In this document: positions 10,911 through 21,888 of the stretch, in pieces
Position numbering within the stretch: the first letter of the stretch is position 1
Layout: each line of letters opens with the position of its first letter
Origin: Bedellia somnulentella
Lineage: Eukaryota > Arthropoda > Insecta > Lepidoptera > Bedelliidae
NCBI GenBank assembly: GCA_963576735.1
Contig: OY755177.1
Location: forward strand, 11,718,001 to 11,782,000
Direction of reading: 5' to 3'
Length of the DNA: 64,000 nt
Notes under the pieces: model-generated
Told to the model about the DNA's origin: nothing
The model's input: only the letters and a program-made list of their open reading frames with translations
Database searches by the model: none
Program-made: the position numbers and the translations under genes

Positions 10911-12493
10911 CTGCAAAGGAAAAATTAGGAAGGTTTGAAACATCAACTTAAGACAGTTTAATGATGGCTTGAAGATAAGGAATATTATATAAACCACAAA
11001 TTCCAGATTAATATTTGGTACCTCTTCAAGTACATGCATATGGCATATACCTGACTAACAATGCTGAAAGCTTTGTTAGTTCAACAACAATAATTCAGGT
11101 ATTGGTCCCATAATCCAGTATTCACCCAAAAAAATGTGGCAAGCAACTGTTCTAAACAGAAACTTTGTACTTATATACTATTTTTAATATCTCTCATCTT
11201 TCATAATGCTTCACACTGGCTTCCAAGATTTACTCACTTCTTACTTCCAAGTTTATCTGCCTTCACTTTTATCAATAATTAGAATAACAACAAAAAAGTA
11301 CATAGAAATATGCTATATTTTTTACCTTTTCGTTTTATCAATTAATACAATAAAGTAAACTATATACCATGATAGCTAAATGGATAAGAACTGTCCATGA
11401 TGCAGGTAAGTGTGGGTTCACATTCTGAATCAGGCCTATACTATTTATTTATCATGGCTATTAACGGTGAGAGAAAACCTCATGAGGAAACCCAAGTGGC
11501 TGAATTGTACTTAGCCAGGTGACAGGGTATTCGTTCAGAACAGTGATAGGCCTACCCTTTATCACATGAGTACACTGTCCAAGCAAAGCATGGGTTGTCT
11601 TAACACCAGATGACAATGTCATGTAGTGTTCAGAAGTATAAGTATATCTGCATTTGGCATGACAATTTGAGTCTTGGAGCTTAAAATATGTAATATACAT
11701 ATATACTCACAGCTTATAATGTCTAGAAGTGTTAGCAAGAGCTTCAGAATAAGAAATTACTCGGGCACTTTTGGTACAATAAAGGTTATGGTTAAGTGAT
11801 GGTTCTCCAACTTCATTGCCCAAAAATCACTTAATAAGCCTCAATACCATTAGTTGCCTCTTATGAACACCCAAGGGAAGAAATGGGTTTGTGCTTTCTA
11901 AGTAAAACTACATATACAGCTCATATACACAGCACATTAATCTAAATAATAGGCATAAAGCATATAAATATGCACAAACCTTTGATGCTGGCAAAACTAT
12001 TTTTTAAATTTATGTATATCATGAAATTTACTATCATTCATTTGCATAAGGACATCAAATTAAAAGCCTGTAAATGATCAAGCTATTTCTCTACTTTTTA
12101 TACATTAAATTGTATACTTTTAAGCCAAAACTCTAACATAATTCCATGAAATGAGGTGATTTAACAGAAACTTCATAAAAGCGGGTACCTTTATGAGTGG
12201 TAGGTCCTCAAACTTATCAGATACTACAACCACTTTGAAATGAGTTTCAGCACCTTTTGGGACATTGTGCATGTAAGATTCATTGATAACTTCCAAATGT
12301 GTTGTTTTCAAATTAGATTGAAGTTTATTTTTGATGCTATTTTCTACAACTGCTGCCATAGTAGCAAATTCCCGTACCCACTTTGATAATCCTGTAAAAA
12401 TATAGGATAAGTTAGTCATCATAAGTGCAGATCACGTCTAAAAATATTATTTTAGGTTACTTTACCTATTCGAGAAATACTCATGGGTAGCAT
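10761..12493 (-). CDS. BolA1-like mitochondrial iron-sulphur assembly factor, three exons
   Basis: CDS order on the - strand is 12493-12466, 12391-12189, 10910-10761, giving 126 residues and TAG. Introns are GT-AG and phases agree (the first exon ends one base into glycine 10). The BolA fold is seen as ETHFKVVVVSDKFEDLPLIK (beta strands) followed by RHRLVNDILKEELNTGVHAL and IVAKTPKQWEE; the RHRLV helix with the downstream histidine is the family signature. The SYMHNVPKGAETHF stretch is of BOLA1 rather than BOLA2 or BOLA3 type. The first residues (MLPMSISRIGLSKWVREFA) are basic and lack acids until position 17, so a mitochondrial presequence is likely. BOLA1 proteins pair with the monothiol glutaredoxin GLRX5. 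An internal methionine at about residue 20 (ATMAAV) could be an alternative start. The second intron holds a SINE-A and a SINE-B. Confidence 0.92.
11365..11672 (+). mobile_element. SINE-A copy, diverged, in a BolA1 intron
   Basis: Head CATGATAGCTAAATGGATAA, body with ATTAACGGTGAGAGAAAACC, and a degraded tail (TCTGCATTTGGCATGACA). No clear target duplication. Confidence 0.75.
11690..11910 (-). mobile_element. SINE-B copy, diverged, in a BolA1 intron
   Basis: On + it reads TATACTCACAGCTTATAATG, then the GGTTCTCCAACTTCATTGCC and GTTGCCTCTTATGAACACCC family segments in order. The head side fades into non-repeat sequence. Confidence 0.6.
12189..12391 (-). CDS. BolA1 exon 2
   Basis: Acceptor TTTTTACAG, donor GTACCC. 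It encodes the rest of the N-terminus and the first half of the BolA fold up to DLPLIK. Confidence 0.9.
12466..12493 (-). CDS. BolA1 exon 1 with start codon
   Basis: ATG at 12493-12491, nine codons plus one base, donor GTAAAG. A second in-frame ATG follows three codons later. The short exon mainly encodes the start of the putative targeting peptide. Confidence 0.75.
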
Positions 12494-12887
12494 AGATATG
12501 GAAGAAAACTTTTTACTTATTGTTATTGCCAACACTAGCAGTATTATTATTGAAGATATCCAAATATCTTAAGGGCTCTGGTGAAAATTATAAAGTTAAA
12601 AAACCACAAAACATTAAGGTGATTTTCCTTATTTATTTTGGTTATTGACTTTGATAGTGACAGCTGTGACAGTTTGACACATGTTTGACACATATAAATA
12701 ACGATTTGTATGATATGATTGGCTGTCTTTTCATTTCAGCGCGTTACAAATAAAAACCGTAACCACATTGACAGCGCAACGCACAGCGCTTAAAGTTTGA
12801 AAAAATTAAAATACATCATAGCGTTTTTGAAAATGTATAAAGGTTTTGGACATATGTTGTAAGGACAAAACATTAGATGAGTATATA
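12494..12887. other. Putative BolA1 upstream region
   Basis: Single-copy-looking AT-rich DNA between the BolA1 start codon and the first transposon. It should include the BolA1 5' UTR and promoter, but no TATA box, initiator or other element can be assigned with confidence. Confidence 0.35.
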
Positions 12888-12953
12888 TGTCGTGGCCGTA
12901 TCGTAAATTTGAACACATCATTCACAAATGGTCGTATTTCATGAAATGTTTAA

Positions 12954-13432
12954 GGGCCGGCGCCGACTGCCGGCATGGCACGGCGTGTCATGGCAAAGGA
13001 TTTCGGTACTGATATACCCATTTTTAATCTTATAACCATTAGTATAGAATTCATGTTACTTTATTTTGACACAACGGTGCCGAGGGAGGCCGCGGTAGGA
13101 CAGAACGTGCCTAAGCATGCCACGGGATGCCGCGGCGTACTGCTGCATCTCGCGAGACGCACGCGCATGACACGGGCCGCCAGTACGCGGCGCAGTCCGT
13201 TCGCCGCGCGGGGGAGGGCAAGGGTAGGAGTGTATAATACGTTAAATACAAAATCCCAGTCAATCATTATGAACACAACTAACTTTGAACATGCGCGGAG
13301 TTATTTGCTGTGTCATGCCACGGCATGCCGCGTCATGCCACGGCATGCCGCGAAAGGCCGTGTTATCCTTCGGAGTGCTGCAGCAGAACTTACCGTGCCA
13401 TCCTGTGCCATGCCGGCAGTCAGCGCCGACCC
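12954..13432. mobile_element. GC-rich MITE with PIF/Harbinger-type ends
   Basis: Inverted ends GGG(C/T)CGGCGC(C/T)GACTG, continuing CCGGCATGGCAC, are flanked by a 3-bp TAA on each side. The clean copy at 51283-51889 has a matching empty site. A GGG-starting TIR plus a TAA/TTA duplication is the PIF/Harbinger pattern. The interior is unusually GC-rich with repeated CATGCC/GGCATG units. A 160-codon open frame across it (12975-13457) overruns the element and has no recognisable motif, so I do not count it as a gene. Confidence 0.75.
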
Positions 13433-13482
13433 TAACTGTTTATTGGCCACATCGTGATGTGGTTTGGGCAGATCAATGATAA

Positions 13483-13816
13483 TAAATAAATAAAATAAAA
13501 AAAAAAAAATATTCAGTTTTCAAAAGTACATAATATTCGTCTTAACCTAGTTAATTATTTAAAGTACAAAATATAACATTTTCCTGTTCCTGAGCTAGGT
13601 AATTTACCTGTATTTCAGGCAACAATAAACAAAAAAGGCTTAAACTATCAGTTTTCATATAATGGTATTGGTAAGTAGTGTATAAATTATTATCAGAAAT
13701 CGATTGTATCTAACTAATTGTATTATTATGATAAAAAAAAAAAAAACATCTTATATTAACTTATTATATTAAGCAATTCCTCTGATTCCGTGTATGTAAG
13801 ATTTAATAGCCGATAA
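13483..13816 (-). mobile_element. Retroposon-like insertion with A-rich end, flanked by GATAA
   Basis: Absent from the clean copy. It starts on + with TAAATAAATAAAATAAAA and more A, and GATAA is present on both sides (13478-13482, 13812-13816). The A-rich end abutting a short duplication suggests a retroposed sequence, but the A-run orientation is atypical and the family is not recognised. Confidence 0.5.
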
Positions 13817-14643
13817 GAAATCGTTTCTCGATATGGCCAACTAAACGCGCGGCCTCTTCATGAAATGGTTAAGATTATTTGGTCATATCATATCGTAAAG
13901 TAGTTATATTAATTACCGGTAGAGGCGCTGAAAACGCTTTATTTATGTGTGAAAATGGCGGCCGCTGTCAAAAGTGTTATTTCTCGCAGTAATAAAGTTA
14001 ATAATTCGCTATTAAGCTAGCAAGAAAGTGATAACAAATGAGTTTTCGACGAAAAGGTTCTCAAGTACTTTGCAAATTACGAAAAAACTGAGCAATATGT
14101 TAAAAAACCGTAGAGTTTGGATCGCATTTCACAGATCACCCTATTTCTACGATATGGCCAAGCGTGGATGACAAAATCGTGAAACGTTGAGGATTTTATG
14201 ATCTGGTCAAATTAAGTTGGCCACATCATGAAATGTGACTATTTCATGAAATGATCGATCATTTCACGATGTGGTCAAATCTACGATATGGCCACGACAT
14301 ATCGACTGAGTAAAAGTACAATAGACCACTAACAAGTTGCAATGGGAAAATTAAAAGTAAGACCAACTCAACTATATCTCTCTTAGCTCTCTTTGCATCT
14401 GCAAGATTGTCCGTGTTCGTGGCCAAGTGGATATGACCAGCTTCTCCGGTCCGGAGGTTGCGGGTTCGATCCCCGCTGAGAGCAACATTTGTGTGATGAG
14501 CCTAAATGATTGTTTCGTGGTGGCGGTCACGTTGTTTAATATGTGTATTATACCATATTAAATATATCGTTGAGTTAGGCCCGTTTTCTGAATTGAGTAT
14601 TTCAGCTGAGAATAACTAAAGTATCGTTCTGTCGCATTGAAAT

Positions 14644-16301
14644 TAGTGTTGCCCAAACGCAAGAACAAGACGAGACTTAGCCAGTCTTGGTCTTGGTCTT
14701 GCGCCAATACACCTGGTCTTGGTCTTGGTCTTGGTCTTGCGCTCCCAGTCTTGGTCTTGGTCTTGGTCTTGCAGCAAGAGTCTTGCAAGTCTTGCAATTA
14801 GCTATTAGTCTATTACTATTTATTAAAATTTACTTTAAATCCTAGAAAAACGTATTAGAATTGGAACATTGTGAGCTTGAATGAATATAGCCATAGTAAA
14901 GATCAAGCAGATTAATAAATAACTGAAGATTTGATAAAAAAAATCGAAAAATCAACTGACCTATATGTCGTTTTCCATGGAAGTAACTGTTTCTTAATAA
15001 ACATTTATGATTTATAAGCTTACATTTGCTAAAACATGTAAAAAAACAAATTAATTACAATAACTTGACTGTAATTTAAAGAACAATATTTATCTATCTA
15101 AAAAGAGATTGAACCCTCAACTCATAAGAAATTTAATAAAAGAGTTATACGATTTATCATTTATTTGAATAAAAAATAAAATACAACACAAATCAACAGC
15201 TTTATCATTAGGTTATGATACTTTATATAAATTTTTTTGACCAAGAATTAATACAAAGTAACCATTTGGCTGACTCATCACTTTACCTATTTCTATGTTT
15301 TCTAATTACTAATGATGCTTTAGAAAATAACCTCTCAGCAGGTACTGAAGTTGCAGGTATTGAGAGAAAATCACGGGCCATTTTCGATAAAATCGGATAC
15401 TCTGTCTCATGCGTCCTCCACCAATCTACTCGGACAAGAATAATTTGAATCTTCGTCACTCATATTAAATTGTACACGTGATACGTTTTTAGAAAGCAAC
15501 GAGAATTAGTAAAAACAATTATTAAGTTAGACTCGAAGACACGACGACACAGCTCAATTGGAAATGACTGCAATTAAAATAATTCCTTTATTTATAGTAC
15601 GTTTCCTTGCTTTCTACCGCGCCGCCTCGCCACGTGCCGGCTCTATGATAAGGATGCCGCAAATCAAACAATAATATAAAGCGTGTAAAAAAATTCGAAA
15701 TTATTTATACTAGGTAATTAGGTATACTACCTACGCTACGCCTTATGGCGGCAATCAAATAGTGTCAAATGTTATGATTTCGGCGTGGCGGAAACGATTG
15801 TTTTAAATTTCAAAAGAAGCCGCCGGCGCGTGTATCATAACCATGTACTTCCGAAAAGCGGCAAATTTCTTTGAGAAGTAAGTACAAAACCTTTGATGCC
15901 GCATTATCAAAGTGCCGATGGTTAAAACATAACTATGCATGCACTCAGTTTGATTTTAATAATTTTTTTATTCGCTATGTTTATGGTATTAGTCGTAAGT
16001 CGTAGTCGTCGTATAGGTCCAGTTTTTCATATTCTTTGATACAGTTTTTTGCGTCTCATAGAATTCCTAAGCGTACCTACCTATACACCGAACTGTTACA
16101 CCTAACTACTCAGTGAAATAGCGCTAAGTCCTAGCTGCAAGACGCAAGAGTCTTGCAGGCTATGTCTTGTTCTTGCTCAAGTCTTGCACGGTCAGTCTTG
16201 GTCTTGGTCTTGCTAAAAATACGCGGTCTTGTTCTTGGTCTTGCAAAAACGCAAGAACAAGACCAAGACTGCAAGACCAAGACTGAATTTTGGCAACACT
16301 A
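14644..16301 (-). mobile_element. hAT-family DNA transposon, defective
   Basis: TIR TAGTGTTGCC and its inverse GGCAACACTA are typical of hAT. The 8-bp duplication ATTGAAAT is perfect at 14636-14643 and 16302-16309. Both subterminal regions carry clusters of TCTTGG/CTTGC units (about 14686-14793 and 16145-16285). The interior retains only a C-terminal transposase remnant on the - strand. Confidence 0.9.
15210..15365 (-). pseudogene. hAT transposase dimerisation-domain remnant
   Basis: The - strand encodes TSVPAERLFSKASLVIRKHR, then NR, a stop codon, SDESAKWLLCINSW. This is the conserved ERxFS...R..L....v..l C-terminal block of hAT transposases, with a stop where leucine is usual. No BED finger or catalytic DDE region is left. 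Confidence 0.85.
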
Positions 16302-16402
16302 ATTGAAATCTCAACAACTGAATGAGACAAAACGATACTTAAGTCGTTTTCAGCTTGAATACTCAATTCAGAAATCGGGCGTTAGTATCCCATAATACAT
16401 GT

Positions 16403-18396
16403 TCTACTTAGTTTGGGGCAAACTTGGGCTGTGCATTAAATGTCCGTATAAGATCAAGAGACCTCTGTCAAACATATCACGTTGTTAATTATGCGTAAGA
16501 AGAAGTCGTTGGTCGTTAAATTAGGTGACAAGAAAGCTGGCCATATTCTTAAACGCTGAGGATGCCAATACCACGTGTCATTTTGGCAGTGTGGTTTGAG
16601 TCCAGCACTTGCCAACTTGTCATCTTTACTTTGGTTAGAAAGCCGCAAAATGACTGAGGTATCTATCGCCTGTGGAGGTATCCTTAGAAGTAACTTTAAC
16701 ATTGTAATAATAAAAATGTACTTATATCCAGCATATCTACGCTAATAATTATAATCCCAGTATATAAGTAGTATGTTTATGAGCACAGAATATATTTATC
16801 GCATAAGTATATTTATATCGGCTTGCCAAGTAGTGTCGGCTTAGAATAGCACTACCCAGCCATATTTGGAAGTTTATAGGGGACAATTAAATTAGTAGAA
16901 ATAAAGTATCGTTCATTACACCTCTTTCATATATAGTTTATGTTATTCTAGTTGAAAAGGATTTGGGTGATGGTGGTAGAGTATCTGAGATTGTATCAAA
17001 CTATTCCATTCGGACGAAGTCACGGACAAAAGCTAGTACTAAATATACTTTTTTTCCTTTATTAGAACTTCTGTACAGAAAGCTTTTGCGTCGTTGCCTC
17101 GCACTAAGACTTCAATTTTAACTAGACCATTACTGGACTAATAGTGGTTTAGTGAACGGTTCAACAAATGATAAATGCTGTAAACGTTTTTTATAATTGT
17201 CACCCTATAATCCTATAATAATCAGCTTTACAAGAACCCTGTCAAATGAAACAATCTCATTTTTTTTATGTTAGCTGTCCATGTGAAAATTCATCAAAAG
17301 GTTTGATTGTTAGTAATAATCAGCCAAACAATTTTACCCAAATTCGCAGTATCCCACGAATTCAAACGTCCAATATTTGGATAATTAATTATTAGCTTGT
17401 TAGCTTAGTTCCTGAATATAGGTTGTGCGTTGTATTTCAGCCAGTCAGTGTTGGAAAAAAACTATATACAAGTAGGTGCATAAATTACATAGTGGTTAGC
17501 ATAGAAATGTATAAAAATAGATTCAGGTAGTTACGTACGAGTAGTAATAGCACTTACTGAGAGCTTAGTGTTGAACGAGTAAATACAGAGGAGGTGGAAA
17601 CTCCGTTTTATTGTGAAAAACGAACGTTTATTGAGGCTGATGGATTGATTTTTTATCCGAGATTGGCGTTCAGACTTTGTTTTCTCCCCTTAGTTCCGTT
17701 CCTGTGATATATCACACGATCAAATAATATCCGCCCGTTGATTTAGAGGTTCATTTCTTGTTCCATAACTTATTTTGCGTTTCGTTTCTATGATGATGCC
17801 TTGCAATGTGTTTTGAACTCTTTTTGAAAGGCGAGAACGCGCAGAGGATATATATAAGAGTCAAAGGAAGCAGAGGTTTGATAATTTGACTCTATTCTTT
17901 TATTGTTTTTTACTATATTATTTGATTTAAATTAGGTTAGATATAGCTAAAACAATAGAAACACGCATACATAGATCACACGATGGTTGTGGATAAAAAG
18001 AAATGGTGTTGTCATGCGATTCCTTTGTTTTCTTTTTATCGCAAATGAATTATTTTCAGTATAGGTTTTTAAATTGATTCTATTATAAAAATTAAGATAC
18101 TATGCTTAGATTTAAAATTGGGCATTGAAAGGTTCTATGACTTTCATATAACAACTTCTACGTTTCGTTTAAAGGAAATTAGGCTACTTAGACTTTTTAG
18201 TGATTGATGGGCAACGTTGTTGGCTACTCATTACTAAGTGCGTCTTTCTTGACCTTCCTTACATTTTATGGCCGAAAATTCTTGAAAAATGTGTACTTAC
18301 ACACAAACCCTTTTGGTATCATATTTGTAGGAATATAGACAGAAAAAATTAAAAGTGGTTTTATTTTAACAACATAGACAAGAAAGACTCATTCAT
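16403..18396. other. Gene-free stretch
   Basis: The only recognised piece is a 5' snippet of SINE-B at about 16829-16863 (TAGTGTCGGCTTAGAATAGC). An 82-codon - strand frame (16702-16454) has no recognisable domain. Confidence 0.4.
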
Positions 18397-18492
18397 ACGT
18401 ACACTCAAGCCATTAGTTCCAATAGGGGTAGGCAGAGACTATCGTTAGATTATTTACACGATCCTGGAAAACCTATCAAGGTACATTTACAT
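18397..18492 (-). mobile_element. RTE-like LINE 3' tail fragment
   Basis: The + strand reads TACACTCAAGCCATTAGTTC, then GGGGTAGGCAGAGACTATCG, ACACGATCCTGG: the C-terminal codons and tail of the LINE at 26837-29794. Confidence 0.75.
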
Positions 18493-19762
18493 TCTTAATT
18501 ATTAATATGAAATAAACGCAGTATCCAAACTTATTCATTACAGATAAATCTCACGATTTTATAAGCTCTGGTCTACAGTTTATTTTATACACTTTTTTCT
18601 TTAAAATTATTAAATCTTAACTGGAAATAATCCAAGACTGGTACTCGCAATTCGTATTTCTTTCATAAACCGAAATATAAATTGTTTCGTTTAGTAAACC
18701 CCTCACTTGCTCTGTCCGACGGCGACGTGTCTGACATTGTAAATGGGCTAATTTAAAATCTTATTTGTATTTTGTAGCTACAAATTAATAATGTCTAACA
18801 AACAAGCGTAATAATAATTTATAATTTGTACTTTCGAAAAAAAAATAACCGTCTTGTGAATAAGAGTGAAATCTATAAAATATCAGTAAATTTAAAAATA
18901 ACACTAAATAAATCATAGTTGGATAGAATGCCAACTAGTGTGATAATCATATTTTGCCGAAATATATGCTGATTTTGACAAATTGCACTTGCAATTTATA
19001 TAATATGTGTATCTCACCGTGCTGTGTAGCAGTTCACACTTATTCTTTTTTATTTTCTTCAATTTCTCGTATTCATCTTCACTTCCAACTTAGTAATATG
19101 ATAGTTTATTCGAAAAAAATGGCGTCACGACTATGAACTATTGATTTGGTCTGCCCCTTATCACGTGAATATAGTGTTTATCCAAAACGATGATACTCTT
19201 TGTACTATGTGAACAAAAGACATGACTTTAAAAAGTATAGTACGTGTGGCAGACCTTCGGGGGATATACCTATTACATTTGAGTATTTGGAAAAAGTTTG
19301 CATTACCACGAAGGGGAATTTCAATGATTTGTAGCTTGAAACAGGTATTTTTGATTGTTTAAAATTGTTGCCTTTGAACTCTAGAGATGCAAGTTTGGCA
19401 ATATGATGGCAGAAGCAATATTTGTTCTCACATGAAGTGTCCGGTGTGTTCCATTAACTTCTCTGCAAGGAAAAACGTTGAGCCAACAACGAAAAAGAAA
19501 AAAATAACCGTGACAGCTATCGCAAAATTTAATACACCTTCCGACATGAATGAAGTCAACAACACTGTATTGATCTATATACTCATTAAAGATTTGTTGA
19601 CTTTTAAATTGTAATAGTAAAAAGTCTCAGAAAATAATTGCATGCAAAAAAATAAAAGGTACAAGTAGAAGAATATACAGATCAGCGGAATAAATAATCA
19701 GAAAAAGTATAGTTCCACATATAGAATTTGATCTTATCAAGTAAGAGGGTAAAAAAATATAC
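18493..19762. other. Gene-free stretch
   Basis: A worn SINE-A fragment (about 19141-19272; GTCTGCCCCTTATCACGTGA ... GACCTTCGGGGG) is the only recognisable content. Confidence 0.4.
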
Positions 19763-20138
19763 ATAAACATAACATAACATAAACGTTCACGCCGTTTATC
19801 CCCGAAGGGGTTGGCAGAGGTACCAATACTTCTGAACTCACATGGCAGCGCCATTTAGTGTCCAGAGAAGGTACCCACGTTTTGCTTAGACAGTGTACTC
19901 ACGTGATAGGGGGCAGGCCTATCGCCGTTTTTGTACGAATACACTGTCACATGACTAAGTACAACTCAGCCATGTGGGTTTCCTCACGATGTTTTCCCTC
20001 ACCGTTAACAACCATGATAAATTAACCACACATATGACTTTAGAAAAGACAAATTGGTGTAGGCCCGACCCAGGATTGGAACTCACGCCCTTCTGTTTTC
20101 GGGCGGGTGTTCTATCCACTGGACTATCATGTCGTCAT
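19763..20138 (-). mobile_element. SINE-A copy, young, with perfect 14-bp target-site duplication
   Basis: It matches 310-705 almost base for base through head, body and tail. GTAAAAAAATATAC is duplicated at 19749-19762 and 20139-20152. Near-identity to a copy 19 kb away plus intact duplication indicates recent retrotransposition. Confidence 0.9.
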
Positions 20139-20389
20139 GTAAAAAAATATACGTAAATAATAATTATTTTTTTTGGAAAAAGCTTACTATAATCTTAATT
20201 ATTCCTTTGAATATACATACATATACTCACGGCTATAAATATCTAAGAAGGGTAACCTTCACAAATAATTTGTCTCAAGTCCTTTTTGCACTCAAGAGGA
20301 CGAGATGATAACAAGTATGGATGGTGATGGATGAATCCCAGCTGAGGTCAGCTCCATCGACAACCGATAGGTTAATAAGTATGATATTC

Positions 20390-20800
20390 TAAGTACGGTC
20401 GCATGCCCCCTGCCATACACTGTCCAAGTACAACGTGGGTATTCTGAACAGTAGGTACCAATAATTTATTATTTATTTATTTATTTACGGAAAACAAACA
20501 GCTTTAACACAACAATTAGCAAAAAACAATAAAAATTAAAACATAGCCAGAAGCAGTTTTCACATATTGGTAACGAACATGTGCTTAAATAAGTATTACT
20601 GTAAATTAACTAACAATATAAGAACTAGGAAAGACAGTAGAGTAACAAATTTGACAATATAAAAATAGCAACAAAAAAAAAAGAATTAAGTTGTAATAAT
20701 GAAATGGATAGAAATAGAGTTTAATAATAATATAATGTCAAGTGATGTACATAAGCATTAATACCTCTGCCACCCATTTGGGCATTTACGGCACGTTTGA
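20390..20800 (+). mobile_element. SINE-A copy interrupted by a retroposed AT-rich fragment
   Basis: 20395-20457 and 20737-20800 are consecutive parts of SINE-A (GTGGGTATTCTGAACAG; then AGTGATGTACATAAGCATTA and CTCTGCCACCCATTTGGG). Between them lies about 280 bp starting with a (TTTA)n run, consistent with an inverted LINE 3' UTR of another family. Confidence 0.65.
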
Positions 20801-21650
20801 GTCTGTTGGAAGTCTATTCTAAGTTTTTATGGCACAACTTCCACTTTCTTGTGATAAAAGCAGTGTATACTTTTTAAATATAGAAGTGTTATCGAATCAT
20901 CGAGCAGCGGCTAATGTAATTTAAAGGCAAATAGGGTCGCGACGTGTAATGCGTGTCACCAACGAAGCCTGTGATTTATTGGTGCGCAACAAACGCGACC
21001 CGCCCACGGTACATCATGTTTATTTAATCCCTGTCTGATGCTATTATCAATAATAATTTAAAATCGTTTACGAAAGCATTAATTGTAAATCCGATTTGGT
21101 TGCAACAACTAATTCGAAAATGTAAATGCAAATAATGCTCCCGATTATGTAGCTGATAATTTTCTAATATTCATGATTGGATGCCGGTTTAGAGGAAATA
21201 TTGTGAGTGCGTTATAATTCGATATACAAATGCTTTATACGTACATAATCAACGTTGGCAGATGAAAATTCAGTTGCACAATGCCGTATTGTTTCATCAA
21301 TGATACGATGCATTTTTTTATTGTGCTATATTTTGATTATAACTGTTTATTGTTTAGTTGAATTGCTCATCAAAACACAGAGAAAACACTTTTTCACTGG
21401 TATAAAATTGTTAAATACATTGTTTTGTAATTGTCATTGGGTCTCCCGACATTCGTGAATGAAAATATGAAGTTTTGCAATAATGGCGCTTATAGTTTCA
21501 TTCTAAGTGGCAGTGTCCTTTGCCTAATTATTGTGTTGCGCTTGTATCTTGATTCGACAGTAGCTAAGGTTGATCAAACTAACCAATCTTACCTGAATCA
21601 CCTAGCTTACAGAAGTAAGCTCTTCACGTAATAAATACAATGCAAACCTC
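20801..21650. other. Gene-free stretch
   Basis: Two short + strand frames (21255-21458 and 21431-21631) show no recognisable domain, start context or splice structure. I see nothing else. Confidence 0.4.
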
Positions 21651-21785
21651 CGTGGCCTACTGGGAACCTCCGTGGGACTATTTTCTGGGCCTGGAGGTTG
21701 CGGGTTTTAATCCTCCTGATGGAAACCGTTTATTGATAAATACGGTTATTTGTTCCTAAGTCTTGGATGTTGTTTATTTAAGAAA
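21651..21785 (+). mobile_element. SINE-D fragment
   Basis: A diverged tRNA-like head (CTCCGTGGCCTACTGGGA; GGAGGTTGCGGGTTTTAATC) and body (TCTTGGATGTTGTTTATTTA) matching the 45390-45570 copy. CCTCCGTGG(C/G) is repeated, suggesting a small internal duplication. Confidence 0.65.
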
Positions 21786-21888
21786 TTAAAATGTACCTCG
21801 TCGTCGAGTTAGTATATTTTACCAAAGTCATTATTGTTGTTTTCTAGGAGCTAACTTGATCTGTGTTATATATATGTTCGTATATATT

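Larger units (their letters stand above)
12888..14299. mobile_element. Long-TIR DNA element carrying two nested insertions
   Basis: The ends are TGTCGTGGCC and GGCCACGACA, continuing as TATCGTA(A/G)ATTTGA. The right inner TIR contains the perfect palindrome TGAAATGATCGATCATTTCA. Flanks TATA/TATC suggest a 4-bp duplication with one mismatch. Comparison with the uninterrupted copy at 51283-51889 (reverse orientation) shows extra blocks at 12954-13432 and 13483-13816. It has no coding capacity, so it is a MITE-like passenger of an unidentified transposase. Confidence 0.85.
14579..16380. mobile_element. Palindromic MITE, interrupted by a hAT
   Basis: The ends GCCCG(T/A)TTTCTGAATTGAG and their inverse are duplicated-flank bounded by GTTAG (14574-14578 and 16381-16385). 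Removing the hAT leaves about 136 bp, nearly all of it two inverted arms (shared GAATTGAGTATT, AAGTATCGTT). It has no coding content. The superfamily is unclear from a 5-bp duplication alone. Confidence 0.8.
14410..16402 (+). mobile_element. SINE-D, split by a nested MITE and hAT
   Basis: The tRNA-like head (CGTGGCCAAGTGGATATGAC; GCGGGTTCGATCCCCGC) is followed by a body up to ATATCGTTGAGTTAG at 14578. It resumes as GTTAGTATCCCATAATAC at 16381. The unsplit copy at 45390-45570 reads GTTGAGTTAGTATCCC, which confirms the empty site. Confidence 0.85.

Noticed and set aside
12975..13457. 160-codon open frame
   Set aside because: It overlaps a GC-rich MITE, overruns its right end, and has no recognisable domain; high GC alone produces long open frames.
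14558..14797. KTKT/RPRPRP-rich small protein on the - strand
   Set aside because: Translation of the hAT subterminal TCTTGG repeats.
16454..16702. 82-codon - strand frame next to the transposon nest
   Set aside because: Readable but without any family motif; not enough to call a gene or a relic.
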